The notes below the pieces were generated by a model. It searched no databases. It was given only the letters and a program-made list of their open reading frames with translations, and was not told the origin of the DNA. 64,000 nt of DNA from Xanthomonas sp. XNM01 (lineage in GTDB: Bacteria; Pseudomonadota; Gammaproteobacteria; Xanthomonadales; Xanthomonadaceae). The stretch's first letter is position 1. The number at the start of each line of letters is the position of its first letter. Shown here in pieces: positions 30,299-40,919 of the stretch. The position numbers and the translations under genes were made by a program. The stretch covers positions 248,001 to 312,000 of the forward strand of contig NZ_JACVAP010000002.1 in NCBI RefSeq assembly GCF_014851915.1, given 5' to 3'.

Positions 30299-30676
30299 TC
30301 ATGTTCTGCGTCGCCCCTCGAAGCGCTGGATCCTTGCCTCGATGATCTGCAGCAGGACGCGCTGCGTGGGGCGACTCGTCTGTCGGTAGGCAGCCAGCAA
30401 GCGGCGTTCGGCTGGATCGTCAACCAGCTCCGCACCCACGGCGGGCACGTTCTCCGGTGGCTCGTAGGCCAGTGGGCCGCGACCTGTCGCCAGCCATTCA
30501 AAACAGACGCACGTCACCCGGGCCAGCCGTTCGAGCCGGGACGTCGCAGGCCGTGCGCCGACTGCGCATTCCCAGTTCGCTACCGCGCCCCGCGTCACGC
30601 CCATCCGGGTTGCAAGCGCTTCCTGGGACAGATGCACCCGCTGGCGGGCGATCCGGATTCTCGTGGAGAGATTCAT
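30299..30676 (-). CDS. XRE-family helix-turn-helix regulator
   Basis: A 125-residue protein. Residues 1-60 form a Cro/C1-type DNA-binding domain (TRIRIARQRVHLSQEALATR, then GVTRGAVANWECAVGARPATSRLERLARV). The remainder, FEWLATGRGPLAYEPP...AERRLLAAYRQ, is the short C-terminal extension seen in many proteobacterial XRE regulators. GAGG precedes the ATG at 30676. A perfect inverted repeat at 30685-30706 overlaps this Shine-Dalgarno, which suggests autoregulation. It is divergent from the tandem double-glycine peptide genes and may control them; that is inference. Confidence 0.85.
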   Translation of the reverse strand: MNLSTRIRIARQRVHLSQEALATRMGVTRGAVANWECAVGARPATSRLERLARVTCVCFEWLATGRGPLAYEPPENVPAVGAELVDDPAERRLLAAYRQTSRPTQRVLLQIIEARIQRFEGRRRT

Positions 30677-30684
30677 GTGTTTTC

Positions 30685-30706
30685 CTCATGCCGTCCGTGG
30701 CATGAG
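30685..30706. promoter_or_regulatory. Probable operator of the XRE regulator
   Basis: A perfect 8-bp inverted repeat, CTCATGCC-N6-GGCATGAG, ending 9 bases before the regulator's start codon and covering its ribosome binding site. Size, symmetry and place fit a Cro/C1-type dimer site. Confidence 0.65.
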
Positions 30707-31137
30707 TCGAAGCCTAGTCCCGTTGCGGATATGCGGCAAGCGGGTGGCATGCACGTGATGGTGGCGAAAATCTGTCCAGTTCCGCTTGCACTCGTCCGCG
30801 CGTCTTCAGATGACGCAGGCCCCGTCCGCCATGGCAAGCGGGATTATCCGCGGCGGCGCCGCGTGTCACTTGTAGTTTGTACGGGTCATCCACCACCATC
30901 ATTGCCGTGCAGCGTTTCACCACGAACGCTGTCAGCGGGGAGGTGGCGCGGCCGGCACGGTCCCGATTGCGGTGCAAGGGATTGATTGCTGGGCGTGATG
31001 TGGTCGATGGCGCAGCTTCACGCTGCAAGGAAAGCAGGTGAATGCGCTGTCGGGTGTGCACGTCGATGGCGGAACCATTGGCGCCATAACCGTCATCGAG
31101 CGTTTCTTCCATGGGATACGTCAATGAGGAGCAGGGA
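30707..31137. other. Gene-poor stretch upstream of the double-glycine peptide genes
   Basis: About 430 bases. A minus-strand open frame (30714-31184) runs through it, but it overlaps the peptide gene, has mixed composition and no family resemblance, so I do not call it. The promoter of the peptide genes should lie here, but no clear -35/-10 pair stands out. Confidence 0.45.
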
Positions 31138-31296
31138 ATGCACCAGTTGAACAGCAACGAGCTTTTCCGGGTGGCCGGCGGCACGCAGGGTGTGCCGCGC
31201 TTCGAGCTGCCACCGTCCGATCTGCCGGAGATGAGCCAGCCCGGTTATCCGGATGACGGCAGTGGAACCCGGCCCGGGATCAGGCCGATTCCCTGA
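31138..31296 (+). CDS. Double-glycine-leader peptide 1 (bacteriocin/RiPP-type precursor)
   Basis: A 52-residue peptide. The ATG at 31138 has GGAG about 8 bases upstream. The first 15 residues, MHQLNSNELFRVAGG, match the double-glycine leader pattern (hydrophobic positions at 4, 10 and 12, Glu at 8, then Gly-Gly) cleaved by C39-peptidase ABC exporters. The predicted mature part is 37 residues, Pro/Asp-rich and without cysteine: TQGVPRFELPPSDLPEM followed by a PGYPDDGSGTRPGIRPIP tail. The leader aligns with that of the next gene. No exporter or modification enzyme is in the window, so export is inferred from the leader alone. Confidence 0.65.
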   Translation: MHQLNSNELFRVAGGTQGVPRFELPPSDLPEMSQPGYPDDGSGTRPGIRPIP

Positions 31297-31341
31297 TCCG
31301 GCGGCCGGGGTTACGTTCAATCATGTGACAAGGAGATGGTC

Positions 31342-31485
31342 ATGCGTGAACTTGAAGGCGAGGAACAACTGGATGTCGCTGGTGGCGAGCTGGGTGTCGC
31401 CGGAGTCGATCCCTCCGACCGACTGCGTCAGGTGCAGGAGCGCCAGCTCGAGCGGTTCCTGGAGCAGTACCGGCACTTCAGATGA
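31342..31485 (+). CDS. Double-glycine-leader peptide 2 (bacteriocin/RiPP-type precursor)
   Basis: A 47-residue peptide. AAGGAG (31330-31335) sits 6 bases before the ATG at 31342; an ATG at 31336 in frame is too close to the ribosome site. The leader MRELEGEEQLDVAGG has the same length as in peptide 1 and shares L4, E8, V12, A13, G14 and G15. The predicted mature part, starting ELGVAGVDPSDRLRQ and ending FLEQYRHFR, is charged and helix-forming, unlike the Pro-rich peptide 1. The genes are 45 bases apart and probably co-transcribed. Confidence 0.65.
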   Translation: MRELEGEEQLDVAGGELGVAGVDPSDRLRQVQERQLERFLEQYRHFR

Positions 31486-32555
31486 TGGGGCATACCTGCC
31501 GCACTGGCCCATGAGGGCGTTGGCGCCCGGTCGTTCCTTCCCGGAAGCCGGGCGCCAGCACGCAAGGCCGCAGCGAACAGCATCTTGGGAAGCGGTTCAA
31601 TGCTGGTCGGAGTTTGCCGAATGGTAGGCAGCGATGGGGGAACACAGCCGTCGTTTGCGAAGGTGATGCTGCCATGCATGCGTTGTTGCCGGGCGCTGCG
31701 CACGAGGTTTGCCCGATGCATGTCATGAAGGCCGCGATTCCCACCACGGTTGGTGCGCCCGCAAAGCTGGCGGCGGATTGTTCCACCGTAACGCAGCGTC
31801 GCTGGCGCGCGAGCGCATCCAGGCTAAGAGAACGGGTGCACCGCACCGGTTATCGACGATCAATGCCCCATCACCTCCAGCGTCATTGAATCGGGCGAAC
31901 ACGCAATCGATGTCCCAGGCCCTGCGCGGGATGGTTCGCTGTCGTCGCTGCTGGGACGCCGCGGGTCGGATGTTGACCGGGCTTTGCATCTGCCAGGGAT
32001 CGCGCAGTTTCCGCCACCGGCTTGGCCGGTTCGGCATGCACCACCTGCTCACGCACATCCATGTTCCGCATCGCGGTGGCGAGGCCGATCGACTGGTGCA
32101 GGCCAGTGCGCATGGATACCTCTGCGTTCGCCACGGAGCCGCGGACAGCAGTTCTGCCCTCGCTGAATGGCTGCATCATTCCATTGGATGGCAGTCATGC
32201 CAGCATCGGATGCACGGGGCCGTCTCCCATTCCGATCATCGGCGCGCGGGGCGACGACAGCGGTGCGCGGTCTGTCACCCACCGCGGTGCTTGTCGCGCG
32301 CCCGTCGTGAGGCCACGACCGGTATTGAGCGGATGCAGGCGAGAGGCAGGACCGGGAGTGCAGCAGCGGGTACGTGACGGGAACGATGGTCATGCGGCCA
32401 CCTGAGGTCCGCAGTGCGGGCCGCGGCTCTGGGCCGCTCCTGCCGGGACTGTCGAAACTGACGGATTGCTGGTCGCGGTTCCAGGTGGCTGCTTCCGGCA
32501 TGGCGGTTGACGGCGGCACAAGGCTTCGGGACCGGCATCGCTGGTGCCGGCGGGA
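31486..32555. other. Gene-free 1-kb stretch after the peptide genes
   Basis: No frame on either strand has coding character or a recognisable product; candidates are short, histidine/arginine-rich and overlap each other. A 10-bp hairpin stem TGGCGCCCGG / CCGGGCGCCA (31521-31530 with 31548-31557, 17-nt loop with an internal mini-stem) follows peptide 2 but has no T tract. The DNA could be decayed accessory genes. Confidence 0.5.
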
Positions 32556-33443
32556 TCAATCGTGCAGTGCATGGCGCAGCCAGCCGGCCAGCGCATCGAT
32601 GCGTGGATCGTGCCGGCCGCGTGGCGCGCACAGCGCCCACTGGCCGCCGGTGTCGAGGAAGCCCCACGGTGCCGCCAGCCGCCCGCTGTCGAGATCGGCC
32701 TGGACCAGTTCCTGCGGCGCGATCGCCACGCCGAGCCCGGCGGCCGCCGCTTCCAGCAGATAGGTCAGGTGTTCGAACGTGCTGCCGGCTGTCATTGCGC
32801 TGCCGTCCAGGCCCTGCGCGGCGAACCAGCGCGGCCAGGCCTGCGGGCGCGAGCCGGTCTGCAGCAGCGGTTCGCGGAGCAGGTCCGAGGCGGGCGCCTC
32901 ACGCAACGCCGGCCAGCCGGGATGGCGCGGGCTGAGCACCGGCCCGATCCGTTCCGGTGCCAGCGGATGCACGTCCCAGCTCTCCGGCCATGGTGCCTCG
33001 CCGAGCAGCAGGGCCGCATCGAGGCCGCTCAGCGCCGGATCGAAACCGCCTTCGCGTGCGGACAGGTGCAGGGTCAGCCCAGGCAGGTCGTGCTGCAGCC
33101 GCTCCAGGCGCGGGATCACCCAGCGGGCCAGCAGGCTGCCGGGGCAGCCCAGCACCAGTGCATTGGTGTCACTGCCGCGCTGCAGGGTGGACCAGACCGT
33201 CTGCAGGCCGGCGAAGGCGTCGCCGGCTGCATCGCGCAGACGCCGGCCGGCGGACGTCAGGGCCAGGCCGCGGCCCTGACGCTCGAACAGCGGCGCACCC
33301 AGCGCCTCTTCCAGCGTCCGGATCTGACGGCTGACGGCGCCATGGGTCACATGCAGCTCGTCGGCGGCGCGGCTGACGCTGCCCAGCCGGGCGGCGGCCT
33401 CGAAGGCGCGCAGGGCATTCAGCGGCGGCAGCGGACGGGTCAT
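32556..33443 (-). CDS. LysR-type regulator, probable TrpI-like activator of trpBA
   Basis: A 295-residue LysR protein. The winged helix-turn-helix is PLNALRAFEAAARLGSVSRA, then ADELHVTHGAVSRQIRTLEEAL near the N-terminus. The effector domain follows (NALVLGCPGSLLARWVIPRL, LLEAAAAGLGVAIAPQELVQ). It diverges from trpB, the arrangement of trpI in Pseudomonas, where TrpI activates trpBA with indoleglycerol phosphate. GcvA/AmpR-type regulators are close relatives, so the TrpI assignment rests mostly on position. ATG at 33443 is chosen; a GTG at 33464 is possible. Confidence 0.85.
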   Translation of the reverse strand: MTRPLPPLNALRAFEAAARLGSVSRAADELHVTHGAVSRQIRTLEEALGAPLFERQGRGLALTSAGRRLRDAAGDAFAGLQTVWSTLQRGSDTNALVLGCPGSLLARWVIPRLERLQHDLPGLTLHLSAREGGFDPALSGLDAALLLGEAPWPESWDVHPLAPERIGPVLSPRHPGWPALREAPASDLLREPLLQTGSRPQAWPRWFAAQGLDGSAMTAGSTFEHLTYLLEAAAAGLGVAIAPQELVQADLDSGRLAAPWGFLDTGGQWALCAPRGRHDPRIDALAGWLRHALHD

Positions 33444-33448
33444 CGATC

Positions 33449-33482
33449 TGTGACTTTTCCTCACGGGTCATGCAGATATTAT
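33449..33482. promoter_or_regulatory. trpB promoter / regulator-binding region
   Basis: Between the LysR gene and trpB there is an imperfect dyad TGTGA-N7-TCACG (33449-33465) and, 12 bases on, a TATTAT box (33477-33482) that could be the trpB -10. A LysR dimer site overlapping its own start and upstream of the target promoter would fit. Confidence 0.4.
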
Positions 33483-33546
33483 CGGTTCCGGCGGCTGGAC
33501 GTGTGCGCTAGGCTGACGGCCCGTCGTCCGCTTCCGGTCCTGCCGC

Positions 33547-34754
<1,208 letters not shown>

Positions 34755-34758
<4 letters not shown>

Positions 34759-35390
34759 CACGGGGCGCCGCGCTGCTGGCCGCCTGTCTGCTGCTACCCG
34801 GGTGCGGTGCGCAGGCGCCGGTCGCCGCCGATGCCGGCGGCGATGCGCTGCCGGCCGTGGCCGACGCAAGCGCGGCCGACGACGCTGAAACCGCCGCACC
34901 GGCACTCACGAATGAGGCGCCACCCGGGGCGCCGGTCGTGCTCGACGCGCTGGACCGCATCGGCGATGCGGTCGTCGGCGAGGCCTTCGACGAACAGGAC
35001 TGGCTGCAGGAGTGGACCGACGAAGGCCGCCATCCCGATGTCGACTGCCGCCACGTCGGCGGCGGCGTGCTGCCGGCCGGCATGAGCATGATGGTGATGG
35101 ACGGGCGGATCGCCCGTTTCGAACTTGTGCACCGCGATGCACCCGATATCCCGCGCGTGCAGGCGCCGTTCGGCCTGTTCACCGGCATGGCCCGCGGCGA
35201 TGTGCTGGCGCTGCTGCCCGACGGCGTCCAGACCAGCCGGCACGAGTACGGCGACCCCGGCGACGTCTATCTCGACTGGCGCCAGCCGGGTGCGCCGCTC
35301 GGCCTGAGGGTCGAGATCGTCGGGGACGTCGCCAGCGCGATCTTCTGGGGCGACGCGGGCGCGACCACCCTGATCGAGGGCTGTTCGTGA
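34755..35390 (+). CDS. Hypothetical lipoprotein within the trpBA cluster
   Basis: A 211-residue protein starting at the GTG at 34755, which overlaps the trpB stop by 4 bases. The N-terminus [18 protein letters not shown] is a lipoprotein signal with lipobox LPGC (Cys about residue 17). An Ala/Asp-rich linker to about residue 60 follows, then a compact domain ([52 protein letters not shown]). Two later cysteines (VDC and EGC near the end) could bond. It resembles small Xanthomonadaceae lipoproteins of unknown role and has no obvious link to tryptophan synthesis. Confidence 0.8.
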
Positions 35391-35439
35391 GCCCGCCCAT
35401 CGTTCCGCTCCGTCTTTCCGCTTTCCGCAAGGTCCTCCC

Positions 35440-36243
35440 ATGAGTCGCATCGATACCCAGTTCGCCCGCCTCGCCGCCGCCGGCCGCAAGGCGCTGATTC
35501 CGTTCGTCACCGCCGGCGACCCGGCGCTGGAGACCACGGTGCCTGTGATGCACGCACTGGTGGAGGCCGGGGCCGACGTGATCGAACTCGGCGTGCCGTT
35601 CTCCGACCCGATGGCCGACGGCCCGGTGATCCAGCGCAGCTCCGAGCACGCGCTGGCGCGCGGCGCCGGGCTGGACTACGTGTTCGGCTGCGTGCGTGCG
35701 TTCCGCGAGCGCGATGCCGGCACCCCGGTGGTCCTGATGGGCTACCTGAATCCGGTCGAGATCCGCGGCGCGGCGCGCTTCGCCGCCGAGGCGGTCGCAG
35801 CCGGCGTCGACGGCATGCTGCTGGTCGACCTGCCGCCGGAAGAGGCCGACGAATTCCGCCAGGCGTTCGAGCCGGCGGGCCTGGCGCTGGTGATGCTGGC
35901 CTCGCCGACCACCTCGCCCGAACGCGCGGCGATGCTCAGCGCCGGCGCGCAGGGCTATCTGTACTACGTCAGCTACGCTGGCGTGACCGGCGCCGACCGG
36001 CTCGATACGCGCGCGGCCGGCGACCGGCTGCAGGCGCTGCGCGCCGAGGCGCGGGTGCCGGTGGTGGCCGGGTTCGGGATCAAGGACGCCGCCAGCGCCG
36101 CGGCGATGGCCGTCGATGCCGACGGCGTCGTGGTTGGCAGTGCCCTGGTCGCGGCCCTGGCCGAGGCGGTCGATGCGCACGATGCGGTCCGTCGTGCGGC
36201 CGGCTTCCTGGCGCCACTGCGCGAGGCGCTCGACCGCGTTTGA
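35440..36243 (+). CDS. trpA: Tryptophan synthase alpha subunit
   Basis: Cleaves indole-3-glycerol phosphate and channels indole to TrpB. The 267-residue TIM barrel has the catalytic glutamate in ADVIELGVPFSDPMADGPVIQ, the catalytic aspartate in VDGMLLVDLPPEE, YYVSYAGVTGADRLDTRAAG and the phosphate-binding VPVVAGFGIKDAASA. Full length. TCCTCCC lies in the leader but no strong ribosome site is seen. Confidence 0.97.
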   Translation: MSRIDTQFARLAAAGRKALIPFVTAGDPALETTVPVMHALVEAGADVIELGVPFSDPMADGPVIQRSSEHALARGAGLDYVFGCVRAFRERDAGTPVVLMGYLNPVEIRGAARFAAEAVAAGVDGMLLVDLPPEEADEFRQAFEPAGLALVMLASPTTSPERAAMLSAGAQGYLYYVSYAGVTGADRLDTRAAGDRLQALRAEARVPVVAGFGIKDAASAAAMAVDADGVVVGSALVAALAEAVDAHDAVRRAAGFLAPLREALDRV

Positions 36244-36588
36244 CGGCGGGCCTGCCAGTGGGGGGCTGGCCCCTTCGTGGGGCAGCGAACGCGTCCTCCA
36301 CGCTGCGGTCGCTGCCAGGACGTCGCCAGCGGGCGGGGCGCTCCGGCACGTGCCGGATCATGGCGTGGCCGGCGCCCGCAGCCGCACCTGGTCGCCCACG
36401 GTCGATGCGCCGCGCATGACCGTCGCCGCCTTGCAGGCCGCGCACCGCGATGGTTCCGGATCACGCTCCGGACCCTGACCGGGGCCGCGTTCCATACCGT
36501 ACCGTCGGCACTGGAATGGTGCCGGTGAGCTAGACTGTCGGCCTTTCCGGCCGGCGACGGCCATGACAGAACGGAATCCACCCTCCGC
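36244..36588. other. Gene-free stretch between trpA and accD
   Basis: About 345 bases without a plausible gene on either strand. The accD promoter should lie near its end (around 36520-36545), but no hexamer pair is clear. Confidence 0.5.
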
Positions 36589-37475
<887 letters not shown>

Positions 37476-37479
<4 letters not shown>

Positions 37480-38831
37480 GCGGTCGCCGCTACTTCGGCA
37501 CCGACGGCATCCGCGGGCGGGTCGGGCAGGGCCCGATCTCGGCCGATTTCGTGCTGCGCCTGGGCAACGCGCTCGGGCGCACCCTGGTCGCCGGCCGCGG
37601 CAAGCGGCCGATGGTGCTGATCGGCAAGGACACCCGCATCTCCGGCTACATGTTCGAAGCCGCGCTGGAGGCCGGGCTGGTCGCCGCCGGCGCTGACGTG
37701 CAGCTGATCGGGCCGATGCCGACCCCGGCGATCGCCTTCCTGGCGACCACGCTGCGCGCCGATGCCGGCATCGTCATCAGCGCCTCGCACAATCCGCACT
37801 ACGACAACGGCATCAAGTTCTTCTCGGCCGATGGCGAGAAGCTCGACGATGCCACCGAGGCGGCGATCGAGGATGCGCTGGATGCGCCGTTCGTCACCGT
37901 CGATTCCGAGCGCCTGGGCAAGGTCAGCCGCACCCGCGACGCGATCGGCCGTTACATCGAGTTCTGCAAGGCCAGCGTGCCGCGCGGCTTCGACCTGCGC
38001 GGTCTGAAGATCGTGCTGGACTGCGCGCACGGCGCCACCTACCACATCGCGCCACTGCTGTTCCGCGAACTCGGTGCGGAGGTGGTCGCGATCGGCAACG
38101 CGCCTGACGGCCTGAACATCAACGACGGGGTCGGCTCGACCCATATCGGCAATCTGGCGGCCAAGGTGCGCGAGGCCGGTGCCGACCTGGGCATCGCCTT
38201 CGACGGCGACGGCGACCGCGTGCTGATGGCCGACGACCAGGGCAATCCGGTCGACGGCGACGACCTGCTGTACGTGCTGGCGCGTTCCTGGCAGGCCAGC
38301 GGCCGCCTGCAGGGCACCGTGGTCGGCACGCTGATGACCAATTACGGCCTGGAGCAGGCGCTGCAGCGGCTGGGCATCGCGTTCCAGCGGGCCAGGGTCG
38401 GCGACCGTTACGTGCACCAGGCATTGGTCGAGACCGGCAGCACGCTGGGCGGCGAGGCCTCCGGCCATCTGCTGTGCCTGGACCGGGCGACCACCGGCGA
38501 CGGCATCGTCAGCGCGTTGCAGGTGCTCGAATCGCTGCGCCGCGACGGGCTGGGTCTGCGCCAGGCGCTGGCCGGCCTGAGCCGGGTGCCGCAGAAGACG
38601 ATCAACGTGCGCCTGGACGGCGGCGGCGCGAAGGCGGCGGTCGACGCACCGGCGGTGCAGGCCGCGCTGCGCGAAGCGCAGGCGGCGGTGCAGGGGCGCG
38701 GCCGCGCCTTCCTGCGCCCGTCCGGTACCGAACCGGTGGTGCGCGTGACCGTCGAGGCCGACGATGCGGGGCTGATGCAGCGCACGCTGGACACGCTGGC
38801 TGCGGTGGTGCGTGCCGCGGCAGCAGGCTGA
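37476..38831 (+). CDS. glmM: Phosphoglucosamine mutase
   Basis: Interconverts glucosamine-6- and -1-phosphate for UDP-GlcNAc, hence peptidoglycan and LPS. The 451-residue protein shows [13 protein letters not shown], the phosphoserine loop [19 protein letters not shown], the metal-binding FDGDGDR, GGEASGH and the phosphate-binding [11 protein letters not shown]. The ATG at 37476 overlaps accD, so the two are coupled. Confidence 0.98.
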
Positions 38832-38898
38832 GCGCCGCGGGCACAGGATCGATCACGACATGCGGCGCCTGCGGCGCCGCTTCAACCAGGCAAGAGAC

Positions 38899-39837
38899 AT
38901 GAGCAGTCAGATTCCAACCCTCGACATCACCCGTTTCGACACGGACCGCGAAGCCTTCGTCGCCGACCTCGGTGCCGCCTACCGCGAATGGGGCTTCGCC
39001 GGCATCCGCAACCACGGCATCCCGCAGGCCGAGATCGATGCCGCCTATGCGGCGTTCAAGGCCTTCTTCGCGCTGCCGGACGAGGTCAAGAAGCGTTACC
39101 ACGTGGCCGGTGGCGGCGGTGCGCGCGGCTACACCGCGTTCGGCGTGGAGACCGCCAAAGACTCCAAGCACTTCGACCTGAAGGAGTTCTGGCACATCGG
39201 CCGCGAGATCGCCGACGACTCGAAGTACCGCGAGGTGATGCCGCCGAACCTGTGGCCGGCCGAAGTGCCCGGTTTCCGCGAGGCCGGTTACGGCCTGTAC
39301 CAGCGGCTGGACCAGCTCGGCGCCAAGGTGCTGTCGGCGCTGGCGCTGCACATCGGGCTGCCTGAGCAGTACTTCGCCGACAAGACCGATTCGGGCAATT
39401 CGATCCTGCGGCCGATCCACTATCCGCCGATCACCGCCGACGACATCCCCAACGTGCGCGCCGGCGCCCACGAGGACATCAACCTGATCACGCTGCTGGT
39501 CGGTGCCAGTGCGGCCGGCCTGGAAGTGCTGTCGAAGAAGGGCGAGTGGGTGGCCTTCACCTCCGATGCCGACACCATCGTGGTCAACATTGGCGACATG
39601 CTGCAGCGCCTGACCAACCACGTGTATCCGTCGACCACGCACCGGGTGACCAACCCGCCGGGCGAGCAGGCGCGCCAGCCACGCTATTCGGTGCCGTTCT
39701 TCCTGCATCCGAACCCGGATTTCCTGATCGACGTGCTGCCGTCGACGGTCACCGCCGACAATCCCAGCCGCTATCCCGAGCCGATCACCGCGCAGGGCTA
39801 CCTGGAAGAGCGCCTGCGCGAGATCAAGCTGAAGTGA
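38899..39837 (+). CDS. Isopenicillin N synthase-like 2-oxoglutarate/Fe(II) oxygenase
   Basis: A 312-residue non-haem iron oxygenase. The N-terminal DIOX_N part (IPTLDITRFDTDREAFVADL, EWGFAGIRNHGIP) is followed by the jelly-roll core with iron ligands His and Asp in GAHEDINLITLLVG and a distal His in STTHRVTNP; RQPRYSVPFFLHPN supplies the Arg/Ser pair for 2-oxoglutarate. The real substrate is unknown; family members act on small metabolites, antibiotics and gibberellin-like compounds. The ATG at 38899 begins where family similarity starts. A strong terminator follows. Confidence 0.92.
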   Translation: MSSQIPTLDITRFDTDREAFVADLGAAYREWGFAGIRNHGIPQAEIDAAYAAFKAFFALPDEVKKRYHVAGGGGARGYTAFGVETAKDSKHFDLKEFWHIGREIADDSKYREVMPPNLWPAEVPGFREAGYGLYQRLDQLGAKVLSALALHIGLPEQYFADKTDSGNSILRPIHYPPITADDIPNVRAGAHEDINLITLLVGASAAGLEVLSKKGEWVAFTSDADTIVVNIGDMLQRLTNHVYPSTTHRVTNPPGEQARQPRYSVPFFLHPNPDFLIDVLPSTVTADNPSRYPEPITAQGYLEERLREIKLK

Positions 39838-39873
39838 TGCCGGCCTGGCCGGCCATGCCTGATGCATGATGTC

Positions 39874-39908
39874 GAAACGGCGCCCTTGTGGCGCCGTTTC
39901 TCTTTTCT
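39874..39908 (+). terminator. Intrinsic terminator after the oxygenase gene
   Basis: An 11-bp perfect stem GAAACGGCGCC / GGCGCCGTTTC with a CTTGT loop, followed by TCTTTTCT on the plus strand, 37 bases after the stop codon. Confidence 0.88.
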
Positions 39909-39967
39909 GTTGCGGAGCAGCGATGGCGCTTCCCGGTCATGGGTGCCAGAAGCGCCGTCACAGCATG

Positions 39968-40690
39968 TCAGAACCCGTACACCACGTTGACCGTGGTCAG
40001 CGTGTCGGTGCGGCGCGTCTCCGCCAGGGTTTCGGTGTTGTGGCGCACCTGCAGGCCCGCCTTGAGCGCCAGCGCGTCGGTCATCTTCACCTGCAGGCCC
40101 AGGTCGTTGCGGACGAAGGTGTTCTCGTCGCCGGCTTCGACCAGCAGTGTGTTGAACACCGAGGTGGTGTCGGTCAGTTTGCGGCTGAAGTCCATCAGCC
40201 CTCGCAGGATGACCTCGTCGTTGTGCACGCGCACGCCCTGCAGCTTGGCCCAGCGATAACCGGGGCCGATCTCGAAGATCAGGCGGGTGCGCTCGTTGGA
40301 GATCGCGTCGTAGCCGTAGCCGAGCGCGACGGTCCACTGGTATTCGTTGGTGGCGAAATGGTCGCGCTCGTTACGCATCGAGCCGGACAGGCGGTTGCGC
40401 TCGTTCAGCCGGAAGCCGCTGGCAGCCGACCACTCGTAGCGGTAGGCGCTTTCGACGTCGTCGCTCTTGCCGTACAGGAAGGCGGCGTCGAGGTCGTGCT
40501 TCCAGGTCGCATCTTCGTAATCCATCGACATCTTGCCGACGAAGGTCTGGCTGTCGGTGTTGCCCTTGGAAAAGGCCAGGCCGAGTTCGCCCTTGCCGCT
40601 CCAGCCGGCGTCGTCGGACTGGGCGGCGGCGGGGAGGGCGACGGCCATGCAGCAGGCCAGGGCCAGGGGGGCGAGGAGCAGGGGACGCAT
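39968..40690 (-). CDS. DUF481 outer-membrane protein (YdiY-like)
   Basis: A 240-residue protein with signal peptide (MRPLLLAPLALACCMAVALPAAAQ) and a DUF481 beta-strand pattern: GWSGKGELGLAFSKGNTDSQ, alternating amphipathic strands (FEIGPGYRW, NTLLVEAGDENTFV) and a terminal aromatic, VVYGF. It is expected to form a small outer-membrane barrel; function unknown, with salt- or stress-induction reported for some homologues. GGAG lies 5 bases before the ATG at 40690. A complete minus-strand terminator sits 34-56 bases upstream of the start. Confidence 0.9.
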   Translation of the reverse strand: MRPLLLAPLALACCMAVALPAAAQSDDAGWSGKGELGLAFSKGNTDSQTFVGKMSMDYEDATWKHDLDAAFLYGKSDDVESAYRYEWSAASGFRLNERNRLSGSMRNERDHFATNEYQWTVALGYGYDAISNERTRLIFEIGPGYRWAKLQGVRVHNDEVILRGLMDFSRKLTDTTSVFNTLLVEAGDENTFVRNDLGLQVKMTDALALKAGLQVRHNTETLAETRRTDTLTTVNVVYGF

Positions 40691-40722
40691 GCGGACTCCG
40701 GTACGCGAGTGGAGGAGGGGGC

Positions 40723-40746
40723 AAAAAAAAACGGCCATCGGCCGTT
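40723..40746 (-). terminator. Minus-strand terminator just upstream of the DUF481 gene
   Basis: In the minus direction, AACGGCC-GAT-GGCCGTT is followed by nine T residues (40723-40731). It ends 33 bases before the DUF481 ATG. No minus-strand gene lies upstream of it (tpiA is plus strand), so it may be a leader attenuator or a block on antisense transcripts from tpiA. Confidence 0.75.
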
Positions 40747-40919
40747 GCCGCATTGTCCGTCATCGCCGACCCGCCGCGCAAAGGCGATGCCGGTGCGATG
40801 TCGTGCGTTGTCATCGCGTTGCCCGGCGCTGCCGGTCCCTTCGGGCCATGCCGCATCGCGCGAAGCCCCGTTCCCATCGGCTATCCTTGCGCGCCCGGAA
40901 CAGCCGTCGAGGTCACTGG

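Noticed and set aside
30714-31184. A 156-codon minus-strand frame upstream of the peptide genes
   Set aside because: It overlaps the first peptide gene and its ribosome site, shows no motif and has mixed composition.
31614-32405. Several overlapping 60-220 codon frames in the gene-free stretch after the peptide genes
   Set aside because: They overlap one another on both strands, lack ribosome sites and are rich in His, Arg and Cys as random GC-rich frames are.
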